DNA of 64,000 bases from an uncultured Eubacteriales bacterium (GCA_900546615.1 URDJ01000004.1:23613-87612); one strand, 5' to 3'. Positions 28,703-37,953 are shown, numbered from the stretch's first letter. Numbers and translations: made by a program. Notes: a model not told the origin generated them from the letters alone.

Positions 28703-30163
28703 TTAATACGGGAAGAACTTGAGCAGCAGGGGATAAGCGATGGCAAAGTAGCAGATTATAGTCCAGACCATCAGCAGACCGCCGTATTTTGCCTGGAAGC
28801 CGACGCGGGTCCATCCGGCGCCGGAGGCGAGGCCGGCCGCGGGGCAGGAACTGGGCAGGGCATAGGCGCTGTTGCAGCCGGCGGCGACCAGCAGGGCAAT
28901 TGCGATGGGGTTCACGCCGGGCACGGCAAGTGCCAGCGGAACGACCACGGCGTACATGGAGGACACCAGAGTGTTCGACATGCAGTTCGTCATGACGTTT
29001 ATGAAGATGATGACAATGAGCGCGAACATGGTGGGGCTGAGCCCGGACATGATGGGCTGCATCGTGGCGGTTATCCACTGGGTGATGCCGCAGCTCTCGA
29101 GACCAAAGATGTAGGCGGTACCCATGACGGCGGTCATCATGAACACGCTGCCCCAGGGGATACGGCGGCAGCAGTCGCGATAGTCGAGCATCGGTTTGCC
29201 GTTGAAGCGTATCATGCAGAGGATCGCGCAGGCGACCATCGGGGGTATGCCGGAGCCGAGAGAACTCATCCAGCTCGCCACGGAGCCGAGACCGGGTATC
29301 ATACCAATGAGCTCGGGGAAGCACCAGATGACGATGACGGCACCATAGACGATGAGTATGGTCTTCTCCTCCTTGCTCCAGGGCTTGAGGGTGGCGCGCA
29401 GGGCGTCGATATCGAGGTCGGCCATCTTCCTCACATCGGGTTTGATGATGAATCGGAAGATAATGATCCAGCCGAGGAACACGGCGACGCCGACGATGAG
29501 GAAGAGCGCAGAGAACTGTCCGTAGGTGACTGTGACGCCGAAGTCGGCGAGCAGGTTTTCAAAAATCGCGGGGATGAGGACGTGCGAGATAGGCGTAAAG
29601 GCCATGGCACCCTGAGCCATCCAGAAGATGCCTATCATGGTGGTCTCGACCAGCCGGTCGCCCTTCTTGTAGCCGGTCATCTTGAACATTTCCTCGGCAA
29701 TGGCCATGAACAGCACGCAGATAGCGGAGCTGGTGGACACGAGGCCCATGAGCGCGACGGCGAGGAAGAACATTATCATGGTGCGCCAGGGCTTGCCCTT
29801 GTTCATTTTGCGGGTGACGAAGAACAGGGCAAAACGTCGGGTGAGGCCGGTATCGGACATGACCATGTTGAGCATGAAGGCACAGACGAGGAAGGGGACC
29901 ATGACATTGCCCCAGGTTTTTGCAAACAGGTCTGTGCCGCTGCATACGCCGGTCAGACCGACGACGCCGACGAGCAGCAGACTGGGCCAGCCGATGTCTA
30001 CCTTTATCCAAAGGTACAGAGTGGCGATAAAGATGCCGGCGACGCCCATGCCGCCTCTCGTGATCGGTTCAGGAGCCGGGAGAATGAACTGGAACAGCGC
30101 GTAGATAGCGACGACAATACCCATGTCGATATACCAGCTCGAATTGGACTTTTTGGCAGCCAT
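28703..30163 (-). CDS. SLC13/DASS-family sodium-coupled carboxylate transporter
   Basis: A 486-residue membrane protein with about eleven to twelve helices. It shows the DASS repeat features: GLVSTSSAICVLFMAIAEEMFK in the first half and NCMSNTLVSSMYAVVVPLA, an SNT substrate and sodium motif, in the second. Family members import di- or tricarboxylates such as succinate, fumarate or citrate. It is a close paralogue of the transporter at 34428 in the same operon, sharing FILPAPEP, LYLWIKVDIGWPSL and the SNT region. Two carriers for one pathway suggest exchange of substrate and product, or two related substrates. Confidence 0.87.
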   Translation of the reverse strand: MAAKKSNSSWYIDMGIVVAIYALFQFILPAPEPITRGGMGVAGIFIATLYLWIKVDIGWPSLLLVGVVGLTGVCSGTDLFAKTWGNVMVPFLVCAFMLNMVMSDTGLTRRFALFFVTRKMNKGKPWRTMIMFFLAVALMGLVSTSSAICVLFMAIAEEMFKMTGYKKGDRLVETTMIGIFWMAQGAMAFTPISHVLIPAIFENLLADFGVTVTYGQFSALFLIVGVAVFLGWIIIFRFIIKPDVRKMADLDIDALRATLKPWSKEEKTILIVYGAVIVIWCFPELIGMIPGLGSVASWMSSLGSGIPPMVACAILCMIRFNGKPMLDYRDCCRRIPWGSVFMMTAVMGTAYIFGLESCGITQWITATMQPIMSGLSPTMFALIVIIFINVMTNCMSNTLVSSMYAVVVPLALAVPGVNPIAIALLVAAGCNSAYALPSSCPAAGLASGAGWTRVGFQAKYGGLLMVWTIICYFAIAYPLLLKFFPY

Positions 30164-30201
30164 AATAACCTCCAGAAATCGTTATAGAGTTTTGTGTGAG
30201 C

Positions 30202-31413
30202 TTACTGTTTTTTGAAGCCGGAGGCCCATTCTTCCTCCATGCTGTCGACCTTGGCCTTGTCCCAGCCGTATTTGCCGAGTATTTCGTAGTTGTCCTCGCC
30301 GAGGTCGTGTGCCCTGAGCATCTGGGCCGGGGTTTTGGAATACCTTATCCAGGGGCCTCGGGCGTTGATCTCTCTGTGCTCCTTGTAGCTGGGCGGCAGC
30401 GGCAGCTTGACGAAAGTCCCGCGCTCCCAGAGCACCTCGTCGTGTGCAACCTCGTAGAGAGACTTTATCTTGCAGCAGGCGACGCCGTTCTTTTCCATGA
30501 CGGCTATGGCGTCCTCAATGTTGTCGAACTGTCCCAGCCAGCCCTCGATGACGGCTTCGAGTTCCTTTATGTTCTTGGTCCTGAGTACGTTGGAGGCGAA
30601 GCGCTCGTCCTCCGCGAGCGCAGGCATGCCCATGGAGGCGCAGAGCTTTACCCACTGATTTGCCGTGAAAGCGGCGATTATAACGCTCTGGCCGTTCTTG
30701 CCGCGATAGATGCCGTAGGGGGCCATGGTGCCGTGATGACGCCCGGATCTCGTGGGATGTGCCCCGAGAGTGGCGGCGTTCTCGAAGGGGGACATGACAC
30801 TTATGAGACCGTCAAGCAGGGAGATGTCGATGAACTGTCCCTCGCCGGTGAGCTTCCTGTAGTAGAGCGCTGTGACTATGCCCGCGTAGGCGTCGAGCAC
30901 GCCGATGTAGTCGCCAATGGTGGTTCCGCACTTTACGGGGGCGCCGTCCGGGTCGCCCTGCATGTCCATAAAGCCGCTCATGCCCTGGGCTATGACATCG
31001 AAGCCGGGCTTGGAGGCGTAGCCGCCTGTCTGGCCGCAGGCGGAGACTGAGCAGTAGATTATCTGCGGGTTGACCTTTACGACGGATTCGTAATCGAGGC
31101 CGAACTTTTTCATCTGGCCGGGCTTAAAGCTTTCGACCACGACGTCGGCATCGGCGATCATCCTGAGCAGCAGCTCCTGAGCCTCGGGACTTTTGAGCGA
31201 AAGCTCGACGGATTTCTTGCCGCGGTTGAACCAGTTGAACTGAAGCGACTGGCCTTCCAGCCTGGGTGCGATGCCGCGGGAGTCGTCGCCGGCCACGGGA
31301 CGCTCGACCTTGATGACCTCGGCGCCCATGTCGGCGAGCATTGCCGTGGCACAGGGGCCTGCGACATTGTTCGTGAAGTCTATGACCCTGATGCCTTCAA
31401 ATACCTTTTCCAT
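30202..31413 (-). CDS. CaiB/BaiF-type (class III) CoA transferase
   Basis: A 403-residue enzyme moving CoA between carboxylic acids. The ATG at 31413 has AGGAGAGA upstream; the frame stays open further back, but that part overlaps EtfA and has no similarity. Landmarks are GIRVIDFTNNVAGPCATAMLADMGAEVIKVE at the N-terminus (split as IRVIDFTNNVAGP and ADMGAEVIKVE), GFDVIAQGMSGFMD, and the catalytic Asp expected in GQFIDISLLDGL. It would activate the acid brought in by the DASS carriers by taking CoA from an end product, which costs no ATP. The acceptor cannot be told from sequence. Confidence 0.9.
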   Translation of the reverse strand: MEKVFEGIRVIDFTNNVAGPCATAMLADMGAEVIKVERPVAGDDSRGIAPRLEGQSLQFNWFNRGKKSVELSLKSPEAQELLLRMIADADVVVESFKPGQMKKFGLDYESVVKVNPQIIYCSVSACGQTGGYASKPGFDVIAQGMSGFMDMQGDPDGAPVKCGTTIGDYIGVLDAYAGIVTALYYRKLTGEGQFIDISLLDGLISVMSPFENAATLGAHPTRSGRHHGTMAPYGIYRGKNGQSVIIAAFTANQWVKLCASMGMPALAEDERFASNVLRTKNIKELEAVIEGWLGQFDNIEDAIAVMEKNGVACCKIKSLYEVAHDEVLWERGTFVKLPLPPSYKEHREINARGPWIRYSKTPAQMLRAHDLGEDNYEILGKYGWDKAKVDSMEEEWASGFKKQ

Positions 31414-31430
31414 TTCTTCTCTCCTTGTTT

Positions 31431-32438
31431 TTAAACAGTTTCCTGTTTTCTTTTTTTGACTTCGGCTATAATTGCGGGCAGCACCGACTTGAGGTCGGCG
31501 TTTATGCCGTAATTTGAGATATCGAATATCGGGGCATTTTTCGTGTGGTTGATGCTGACCACAAGCTTTGAGCCCTGCATGCCTATTCGGTACTGTACCG
31601 AGCCGGAGATACCGACGTTTATTATCAGTTTGGGCTTGACAGTGGTACCGGACTGTCCTATCTGTTTGCTGTGCGGAAGCATGCCGCTGTCCACAAGGGG
31701 CCTCGAGCAGGCGGTTTGACCGCCGAGCAGGGAGGCAAGCTCCTCGAGCAGCTTGAACTCCTCCTCGGATTTCACGCCGCGTCCGCCGCTTACAATGATC
31801 TCGGCTTCGGATATCGGCACGCCGCATGCAGCTTTCGGCTCTCGGCTGAGCAGCTCGAAGCCGGCATCCGGCTCGACCTCGACAGGAACGCTCTCCGCAA
31901 CGCCGCGGCGCGACCGGTCAGGCTCGAGCGGCTGGGCTATACCCTCGCGGACGATGGCCATCTGCGGTCTGCGCTCGGGTATGACGATGTGTGCAAGGAT
32001 ACTGCCGCCGTAGGCGGGCGTGGTCTGATAGAGCATGCCGTCCTCGTCGTAGCCGAGGTCTATGGCGTCGGCTGTGAGACCGGTGCCGAGGGAGACCATG
32101 ACGCGCGGGGCCAGGTCGCGGCCGACGCTCGTCGCGCCGTAGAGGATGACGGATGGCTCAAAGCGCCTCGCGAGCTGTGCCAGCGCCTGCTGGAATGGCC
32201 TCGCACTGTAAGAGGCCAGCGCCTCGTGTTCGGCGATCAGCACCTCGTCCGCGCCGCTTGCGATGAGTTCGGGCGCAAGAGCCGAGACGCCGAAGCCCAT
32301 AAGTACGGCGCACACGGGTTCACCGCTGTGGGCCTTGAGCTCCTGAGCCTTGGCCAGCAGCTCAAAGGTAATGGATTCGATATGCGAATCACGCTGCTGA
32401 ACGAAGACCCATATAGCATTTTTACTGATACCTTCCAT
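31431..32438 (-). CDS. etfA: Electron transfer flavoprotein alpha subunit
   Basis: A 335-residue EtfA. The C-terminal FAD domain shows VSGGRGVKSEEEF, QIGQSGTTVKPKL and GISGSVQYRIGM, followed by NHTKNAPIFDISNYGINAD. The N-terminal domain is the Rossmann-like part that packs on EtfB. It lies 12 bases after etfB and receives electrons from, or gives them to, the acyl-CoA dehydrogenase encoded upstream. Whether this pair bifurcates electrons needs structural comparison of the EtfB flavin site. Confidence 0.95.
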   Translation of the reverse strand: MEGISKNAIWVFVQQRDSHIESITFELLAKAQELKAHSGEPVCAVLMGFGVSALAPELIASGADEVLIAEHEALASYSARPFQQALAQLARRFEPSVILYGATSVGRDLAPRVMVSLGTGLTADAIDLGYDEDGMLYQTTPAYGGSILAHIVIPERRPQMAIVREGIAQPLEPDRSRRGVAESVPVEVEPDAGFELLSREPKAACGVPISEAEIIVSGGRGVKSEEEFKLLEELASLLGGQTACSRPLVDSGMLPHSKQIGQSGTTVKPKLIINVGISGSVQYRIGMQGSKLVVSINHTKNAPIFDISNYGINADLKSVLPAIIAEVKKRKQETV

Positions 32439-32450
32439 AGTGCCGCCTCC

Positions 32451-33245
32451 TTAAAGCAGATGCTCGGCTTCGAGCACATCGGCCAGCTGTACGGCGATAT
32501 CCTCGGGGCTGCCGTCGAGGAAGCGGGTGTCCATGTTCACGCGCTCGGGTTCAAATACCTTTTTGGTAGCCGAGGGAGAGCCGGGCATGCCTGTCCTTGC
32601 GGTATCCGCGCCAAGCTCGGCCGCGTCCCACACGGTGATGGGTTTGCGCGCGGATTTCATGATGCCTATCGGCGTCGGATAGCGCGGAGTGTTTGCTTCG
32701 CGGCAGACGGTGACGAGCGCCGGCAGCTTTGCGCGAACCCTTTCACACATACCGTCAAACTCGCGGGTGCAGCAGACCCAGCCGTCTTCGATATCGATGG
32801 AGTCCGCGAAACTTATCTGTGGAATGTCAAGCTGAGCCGCGGTGGCGGGGCCTGTCTGGGCCGTGTCGCCGTCGGTGGCGTTGCGGCCGAAGAGCAGCAG
32901 GTCGAAATCGCCGAGCTTTCGGGCTGCCATGGCTAGGGTGTACGACGTCGCGAGCGTGTCTGCACCGCCGAAGGCACGGTCGGAGAGCAGCACGGCCTCG
33001 TCGCAGCCGAGCGCCAGAGCCTTGCGGAGCACGTCCGCAGCCTGCGAGGGGCCCATGCTTATCGCAGTGACTGTGCCGCCGTGTTTCGCTTTGAGCTGCA
33101 GCGCCGCCTCTATCGCGTGCGCGTCGAGGGGGTTCATTATGCTTTCTACACCCTCGCGCCTGAGATTTCCGGTCTTGGGGTCGAGCTTCACGTCGTCGGA
33201 GTTCGGCACCTGTTTTACAAATACAAGTATCTTCATGTCGTTCAT
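32451..33245 (-). CDS. etfB: Electron transfer flavoprotein beta subunit
   Basis: A 264-residue EtfB with LVFVKQVPNSDDVKLDP at the N-terminus, ESIMNPLDAHAIEAAL and the nucleotide-binding loop GRNATDGDTAQTGPATA. The start overlaps the stop of the acyl-CoA dehydrogenase (ATGA); an internal ATG at 33236 is the alternative. EtfB binds AMP or a second FAD; the DGDTAQ loop is compatible with both. It forms a complex with EtfA. Confidence 0.95.
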   Translation of the reverse strand: MNDMKILVFVKQVPNSDDVKLDPKTGNLRREGVESIMNPLDAHAIEAALQLKAKHGGTVTAISMGPSQAADVLRKALALGCDEAVLLSDRAFGGADTLATSYTLAMAARKLGDFDLLLFGRNATDGDTAQTGPATAAQLDIPQISFADSIDIEDGWVCCTREFDGMCERVRAKLPALVTVCREANTPRYPTPIGIMKSARKPITVWDAAELGADTARTGMPGSPSATKKVFEPERVNMDTRFLDGSPEDIAVQLADVLEAEHLL

Positions 33246-34387
33246 GTGTAAAGTATGTCTCCGGAGATGATCTTTCTCTGGATCTGGTTAGTACCTTCAA
33301 ATATCTGATAGATCTTGGCGTCTCTGAAACGCTTCTCGACGGGGTAGTCGCGGCAGTAGCCGTAGCCGCCGAGTATCTGAACGGCGTCGGTGCAGACCTG
33401 CATGCCCGCGTCGGAGGCGAAGACCTTGGCGGCGGAGGCGAGACGGGTGTCGGTGATGCCGGCGTCGGCGCACTTGCACGCGTGCCAGACCATCTGCCTT
33501 GCGGCCTCGAGCTTGATGTACATGTCCGCAAGCATAAAGGACACGCCCTGGTTCTTGCAGATGGGCTTGCCGAAGGTCTCGCGGGTCTTGGAGTACTCGA
33601 CGGCGCACTCATAGGCGTACTGGGCGTTGCCGACTGCGCCTGCGCCGGAGGTGGGACGAGTGTAACCGAGGGAGCGCTTGACGATGTCCATGCCCTGGCC
33701 TTCCTCGCCTATCATGTTCTTGAGGGGTATCCTGACGTCCTCGAAGATGATATCGTTGGTGCACGAGCTGCGGTAGCCCATCTTGTCCTCGTGCTTGCCG
33801 ATGGATATGCCCGGCGTATCGCGCGGGACGATGAAGCAGGATATGCCCTTGGCGCGCAGAGAGGGGTCCTTGGTGGCAAAGAGCAGATAGAGGTCGGCAA
33901 TCTCGCCGTTGGAGATGAAGCCTTTGGTGCCGTTTATGATGACGGAGTCTCCGTCAACAACGTACTGGGTGCGAATGGCAGCGGAGTCAGAGCCGGCGTT
34001 CGGCTCTGTGAGGGTGAAGGACATGGCACCGCCCTGGGTGAGTATGTCGGCGACGAGCTTCCAGTGGTAGTCATTGCCTGCCACCTTTATCGGGACAACG
34101 CCCATGTATGCGCCTGCGACAGTGCCGGAGAAACCCGCGTCGCCTCTGGCAAGCTCCTCTTTTATGAGCGAGTAGGTGAAGATATCGCCGCCAGCGCCGC
34201 CGTATTTCTCGGGTATGGTGAAGGTGGTCAGGCCCAGCTCGAAGGCCTCCTTGTAAAGCTCGGCTGGGAACCTGCCGGTGATGTCGCATTCCTTGCAGAT
34301 GGGGATTATTTTTTCGTCTGCAAACTGGCGTACCATCTCCTGAATGGCTCTCTGCTCGTAGGTTAGCATGTGGTAGTAGTTTTTCAT
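33242..34387 (-). CDS. Acyl-CoA dehydrogenase
   Basis: A 381-residue flavoenzyme with the full family layout: helical N-terminal domain, beta domain with FTLTEPNAGSDSAAI and FISNGEIADLYLLFA, and C-terminal helical domain with the catalytic Glu in IFEGTNQIQRK. It is followed by EtfB and EtfA and preceded by a crotonase and a transporter, so it either oxidises a saturated acyl-CoA or, as CaiA does for crotonobetainyl-CoA, reduces an enoyl-CoA. A ribosome site GAGGAGGT lies just before the ATG. Confidence 0.93.
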   Translation of the reverse strand: MKNYYHMLTYEQRAIQEMVRQFADEKIIPICKECDITGRFPAELYKEAFELGLTTFTIPEKYGGAGGDIFTYSLIKEELARGDAGFSGTVAGAYMGVVPIKVAGNDYHWKLVADILTQGGAMSFTLTEPNAGSDSAAIRTQYVVDGDSVIINGTKGFISNGEIADLYLLFATKDPSLRAKGISCFIVPRDTPGISIGKHEDKMGYRSSCTNDIIFEDVRIPLKNMIGEEGQGMDIVKRSLGYTRPTSGAGAVGNAQYAYECAVEYSKTRETFGKPICKNQGVSFMLADMYIKLEAARQMVWHACKCADAGITDTRLASAAKVFASDAGMQVCTDAVQILGGYGYCRDYPVEKRFRDAKIYQIFEGTNQIQRKIISGDILYT

Positions 34388-34427
34388 TTGTACCTCCTCG
34401 AAAAGCTGTGATAAACTGTGGAAAAAA

Positions 34428-35891
34428 TCAGACAGGAAACAGCAGCTGCAATAGTGGGTAGGCGCATACCATGTACATTGCGATTATCCAGATATCGAGC
34501 AGCATGCCGTATTTGAGCTGGAAGCTCACCCTTGTCCAGCCGCCGCCGGTGGCCATGCTGGCGGCCGGGCAGCCGCTGGGGAAGGAGAAGGAGCTGTTGC
34601 AGCCCGCGGCAATGAGCAGCGCCACTACGATGGGGTTCACGCCCTCGATGGTCATCGCTATCGGTATGATGATGGCGTACATCGAGGCGATAAGCGTGTT
34701 GGATATGAAGTCCGTAGCGATCACGACGAAGGCTACGACGACCAGCGTGAAGACGACCGGAGACAGTCCGCCGATGAGCGGCTCAAGAGTGGAAGTTATC
34801 CAGGCTGTGATGCCGCAGCTCTCAAGGCCGAAGATATAGGCCATGCCCATGACGGCGGCCATCATGAAAACGCTGTTCCAGGGGACTTTTTTGCAGCTTT
34901 CTCTGAAATTAAGCAGAGGCTTGCCGTCGAAATGTATGAAGCAGAGCACACCGCAGGCGACCATGGGCGGCACCGCGGAGCCGAGCGAGGACATCCAGGC
35001 CGAGAGTCCGCCGAGACCGGGGATCAGGCCGATGAGGTCGGGCAGGCACCAGATGCAGATGACAACGAGATATACGACGAGGATGGTGCGCTCCTGAGCC
35101 GACCAGGGCTTGACGGTGGCCTTCAACTCGTCTATGTTGAGCGTGGCAAGCTTCCTGACATCGGGCTTTATAATGAAGCGCAGCATGAGCACCCAGCCGA
35201 TGAAAAAGGCGACGCCGGTCAGAATGAAGCCCATGGTGTAGCGGCTGTATGTCACTGTGATGCCGAAGTCGTTCTGGATGTACTCAAAGACCATGGGGAT
35301 GAGTACGTGAGAGATGGGGGTAAAGGCCATGGCGCCCTGCGCGACCCAGAAGATGCCGACCATCATGACCTCTGGCAGCCTTTCGCCTTTTTTGTAGCCG
35401 GTCATTTTGAATATTTCCTCGGCAATGGCCATGAACATGACCGTGATGGCGGAACTGGTGGAGACTAGGCCCATCAGCAGCACGGCGAGGAAGAACATGG
35501 TGAGCAGCCGCCACGGCCTGCCTGCGTTGGAGCGCCGGGTTATGAAGAACATGGCGAAACGCCTCGTGAGGCCGCTCTCGGACATGACGATGTTCAGCAG
35601 GAAGGCGCTGATGAGGAAGGGCACCATGGAGTTGCCCCAGGTCTGCTGAAAAAGGGCAGTGGGGGAGGTGACTCCGCTCAACCCTATTAGGCCGAGGAAG
35701 AACAGGCTGGGCCAGCCTATGTCTACCTTTATCCAGAGGTATACGGTGCCGCAGAGGATACCTATGACGGTCATGCCACCGCGGGTCATCGGCTCGGGCG
35801 CGGGCAGGACGAATGCAAATAGCAGGTACAAAGCGGCGAACACGATCACATCGATGAGCCATTTGCGATTCGGTTTGACCAGTTTTGTCAT
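34428..35891 (-). CDS. SLC13/DASS-family sodium-coupled carboxylate transporter (second copy)
   Basis: A 487-residue membrane protein starting at 35891 (MTKLVKPNRKWL) with TAGGAG upstream; the longer frame would run into the crotonase gene. It shares GLVSTSSAITVMFMAIAEE and the motif DFISNTLIASMYAIIIPIA with the carrier at 28703, and both have FVLPAPEP-like first helices. It is the second gene of the operon, beside the catabolic enzymes. As with the other copy, C4-C6 dicarboxylates are the likely class of substrate. Confidence 0.88.
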   Translation of the reverse strand: MTKLVKPNRKWLIDVIVFAALYLLFAFVLPAPEPMTRGGMTVIGILCGTVYLWIKVDIGWPSLFFLGLIGLSGVTSPTALFQQTWGNSMVPFLISAFLLNIVMSESGLTRRFAMFFITRRSNAGRPWRLLTMFFLAVLLMGLVSTSSAITVMFMAIAEEIFKMTGYKKGERLPEVMMVGIFWVAQGAMAFTPISHVLIPMVFEYIQNDFGITVTYSRYTMGFILTGVAFFIGWVLMLRFIIKPDVRKLATLNIDELKATVKPWSAQERTILVVYLVVICIWCLPDLIGLIPGLGGLSAWMSSLGSAVPPMVACGVLCFIHFDGKPLLNFRESCKKVPWNSVFMMAAVMGMAYIFGLESCGITAWITSTLEPLIGGLSPVVFTLVVVAFVVIATDFISNTLIASMYAIIIPIAMTIEGVNPIVVALLIAAGCNSSFSFPSGCPAASMATGGGWTRVSFQLKYGMLLDIWIIAMYMVCAYPLLQLLFPV

Positions 35892-35902
35892 ATCGTAAGC
35901 TC

Positions 35903-36691
35903 CTACTTTCCTTTGAATACGGGCTTTCTCTTTTCGAGAAAAGCCGTGACAGCCTCGGCGTAATCTTCGGTAAGCTCGCACTCGCCCTGAGCGTCTATCT
36001 CAGTCTGGATGCCGTCGCCGTAGGCGGCGAACTGGGCGCGGTTGATCATCGTCTTGATGCCGGCGTAGGCGACTGCCGGGCCCTGAGAGTACTTTTTGAC
36101 GTACTTCATGACGCGCTCCTCGAGCTGGTCCGCTGGCACGGCCTCGGTGAACAGGCCCCAGTCAGCGGCGTCCCTGCCGCTGAAGAAGCGGCCGGACATG
36201 AAAAGCTCCCTGGCCCTCGTGGTGCCCACGGCACGAGTAACGAGATAGGCCGCGCCAGAGTCCGGGACAAAGCCGATGTTCACAAAGGAAAAAGCGCACT
36301 TAGAGGTCTCGGATACGATCTGGAAGTCGCACGAGAGCGCGAGAGATATCCCGGCTCCCGTTATCGCTCCCTCTATCCAGGCGATGACGGGCTTTTTGAC
36401 GTTCAGGAGACGGAGGTTAGTTTCCGCACCTATGCGGCAGACCTTCCGCGTGCCTCTGATGCCGGCGTCGATGCGCTTCTTCATGGCGTTGAGGTCGCCT
36501 CCGGCGCTGAAGTTCCCGCCGGCACCCCTGATGACTACGACACGCACCTCCGGGTCATAGTCGCACAGATCGAAGCATTCGCGCAGCTCACGATGTGTGT
36601 CAATGTTAATGGGATTGCGTTTTTCGGGCCTGTTCAGCACAATATAAGCCACAGGGCCCTCCTTGCTGAATGCGACGTTGTTGAATTCCAT
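35903..36691 (-). CDS. Enoyl-CoA hydratase/isomerase (crotonase) family protein
   Basis: A 262-residue crotonase fold protein. The first oxyanion-hole segment is GAGGNFSAGGDLNAMKKR and the second is EGAITGAGISLALSCDFQI. At the positions of the two catalytic glutamates of rat hydratase the sequence reads FVNIGFVPDSGAA, so the first Glu seems replaced and an Asp stands in the second place, as in some isomerases and CaiD-like members. Hydratase, isomerase or lyase activity is therefore open. It is the first gene of the operon, with AAAGGAGAG before the ATG. Confidence 0.88.
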   Translation of the reverse strand: MEFNNVAFSKEGPVAYIVLNRPEKRNPINIDTHRELRECFDLCDYDPEVRVVVIRGAGGNFSAGGDLNAMKKRIDAGIRGTRKVCRIGAETNLRLLNVKKPVIAWIEGAITGAGISLALSCDFQIVSETSKCAFSFVNIGFVPDSGAAYLVTRAVGTTRARELFMSGRFFSGRDAADWGLFTEAVPADQLEERVMKYVKKYSQGPAVAYAGIKTMINRAQFAAYGDGIQTEIDAQGECELTEDYAEAVTAFLEKRKPVFKGK

Positions 36692-36735
36692 GCAGCTCTC
36701 ATCTCTCCTTTTTACATTGTGAACAGCCCGGCCGG

Positions 36736-36806
36736 ACTATAATTGTCAAATGCTCGCGTTTATTGTCTTAATAATAACAATAGTTTGAATACTCCACAAT
36801 AAACGC
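36736..36806 (-). promoter_or_regulatory. LysR-type operator and promoter of the CoA operon
   Basis: An exact 11-bp inverted repeat, GCGTTTATTGT (36756-36766) and ACAATAAACGC (36796-36806), flanks a third partial copy ACAATA (36777-36782). On the minus strand a -10 like TATAGT (36741-36736) puts the start near 36729, so the arms fall at about -30 and -70. That matches the activation and recognition sites of LysR-type promoters. The regulator gene is divergent at 36989. Confidence 0.65.
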
Positions 36807-36874
36807 TTAGATTGATGCCAAACAGTAAGAATTGTAGAAAGTATGTGAATTTTGAGACAAGCATCATTGAGTTG

Positions 36875-36903
36875 TTGACACCAGCAGCAGTTGTTGCTAT
36901 ACA
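36875..36903 (+). promoter_or_regulatory. Sigma-A promoter of the LysR gene
   Basis: TTGACA (36875-36880), a 17-base spacer and TATACA (36898-36903) point toward the LysR gene, giving a leader of about 80 bases. The spacer contains an imperfect repeat CAGCAGCAGTTGTTGCT. Confidence 0.7.
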
Positions 36904-36988
36904 AGTATTAGTTGTTTACACAGGACGCGGAAAGTATGTTAAATTAGTAATTAAATAAAAGCGGGCGCTGGTCGAGGGGAGATATGCT

Positions 36989-37879
36989 ATGGAAATTAAC
37001 CAAATACGGTATTTTGTAGAGACCTGCAACCAGAGCAGCATGGCGAAGGCGGCGGAGAGCCTGCATATAACCCAGCAGGGGATAAGCGTCGCGATACGAA
37101 AGCTTGAAGAGGAGCTTCAGTGCGTGTTGTTCTACAGGAAGTGGAACGGGCTTGTGCTTACCGAGGCGGGCCGTATATTCAAGGCAGAGGCGGAGGAGAT
37201 ACTCAGGCACGTGAACAATATCTACGAGCAGTGCGGCATGAAAAGTGCGGGCAAGACGCATATCTGCATAGCCATAACGCAGAGCCTCATCGTGCGCCTG
37301 CCGATAGAACTTCAGCAGGTGCTCATAAACGGCAACAGTGAATACGATGTGAAGCTGATAGAGGACTATTCGGCCAGCTGCGCGAGAATGGTGCAGGAGA
37401 AGCAGGCGCAGTTTGGGATAATATACGGCAGCTGTGATGAGAGCAAGTTCAATGTCACGCATCTGGATACGGTGGAGCAGGTGCTGATTGTGAGCAAAGA
37501 CAGCCCGCTGGCGGAGAAAGATGTAATAAGCCTGCGGGACCTGGACGATTACCCAATGGTGCTGCCGGACAGGTTCAGCTATCCGAGGCTGTTCATGGCC
37601 CAGCTTTTCGAGCAGGCCGGCCTGAGGCTGAATATTGCCTACGAATGCAACCGCCCGAGGCAGACAATAGACGTCATATCGAACAACCCGAAGCTGGCAG
37701 CAAGGACGATAGCGGCGGAGATAAATGACCACGACCTGAACAGGATAAAGGTGCTGGAGCTGGATGGACACTCTCTGGACCTTACGGTGAACCTGATAAC
37801 CAGAAAGGGGTATAACCTGAACGCAAAGGAGCGGCTGTTCAAACATATGATAATGGACAGCTACAGGAAAGAACTGTAA
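36989..37879 (+). CDS. LysR-family transcriptional regulator
   Basis: A 296-residue regulator with the N-terminal winged helix (MEINQIRYFVETCNQSSMAKAAESLHITQQGIS region, residues 1-60; recognition helix around ITQQGISVAIRKLEEEL) and a periplasmic-binding-protein-like effector domain from residue 90. It faces the CoA operon across about 300 bases containing an 11-bp inverted repeat at the usual LysR positions. It most likely activates that operon in response to the imported acid or a CoA intermediate. It ends 30 bases before a terminator. Confidence 0.92.
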   Translation: MEINQIRYFVETCNQSSMAKAAESLHITQQGISVAIRKLEEELQCVLFYRKWNGLVLTEAGRIFKAEAEEILRHVNNIYEQCGMKSAGKTHICIAITQSLIVRLPIELQQVLINGNSEYDVKLIEDYSASCARMVQEKQAQFGIIYGSCDESKFNVTHLDTVEQVLIVSKDSPLAEKDVISLRDLDDYPMVLPDRFSYPRLFMAQLFEQAGLRLNIAYECNRPRQTIDVISNNPKLAARTIAAEINDHDLNRIKVLELDGHSLDLTVNLITRKGYNLNAKERLFKHMIMDSYRKEL

Positions 37880-37909
37880 GCCAGCCCGCCGCTATGCCAG
37901 GAGAAAAAT

Positions 37910-37953
37910 AAAAAGCGGCTCACCGGTCAAAAAAGGCCGGCGAGCCGCTTTTT
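37910..37953 (+). terminator. Intrinsic terminator after the LysR gene
   Basis: The arms 37910-37926 and 37937-37953 pair over 17 positions with one mismatch; the stem is GC-rich in the middle and ends in a TTTTT run. Confidence 0.88.

Noticed and set aside
28655-30187. Plus-strand frame of about 510 codons opposite the DASS transporter
   Set aside because: Asp/Gly/His-rich shadow without a domain; the minus strand has a well-formed transporter.
31414-31827. N-terminal extension of the CoA transferase
   Set aside because: It overlaps etfA on the same strand, has no similarity to the family and ignores the good ribosome site before 31413.
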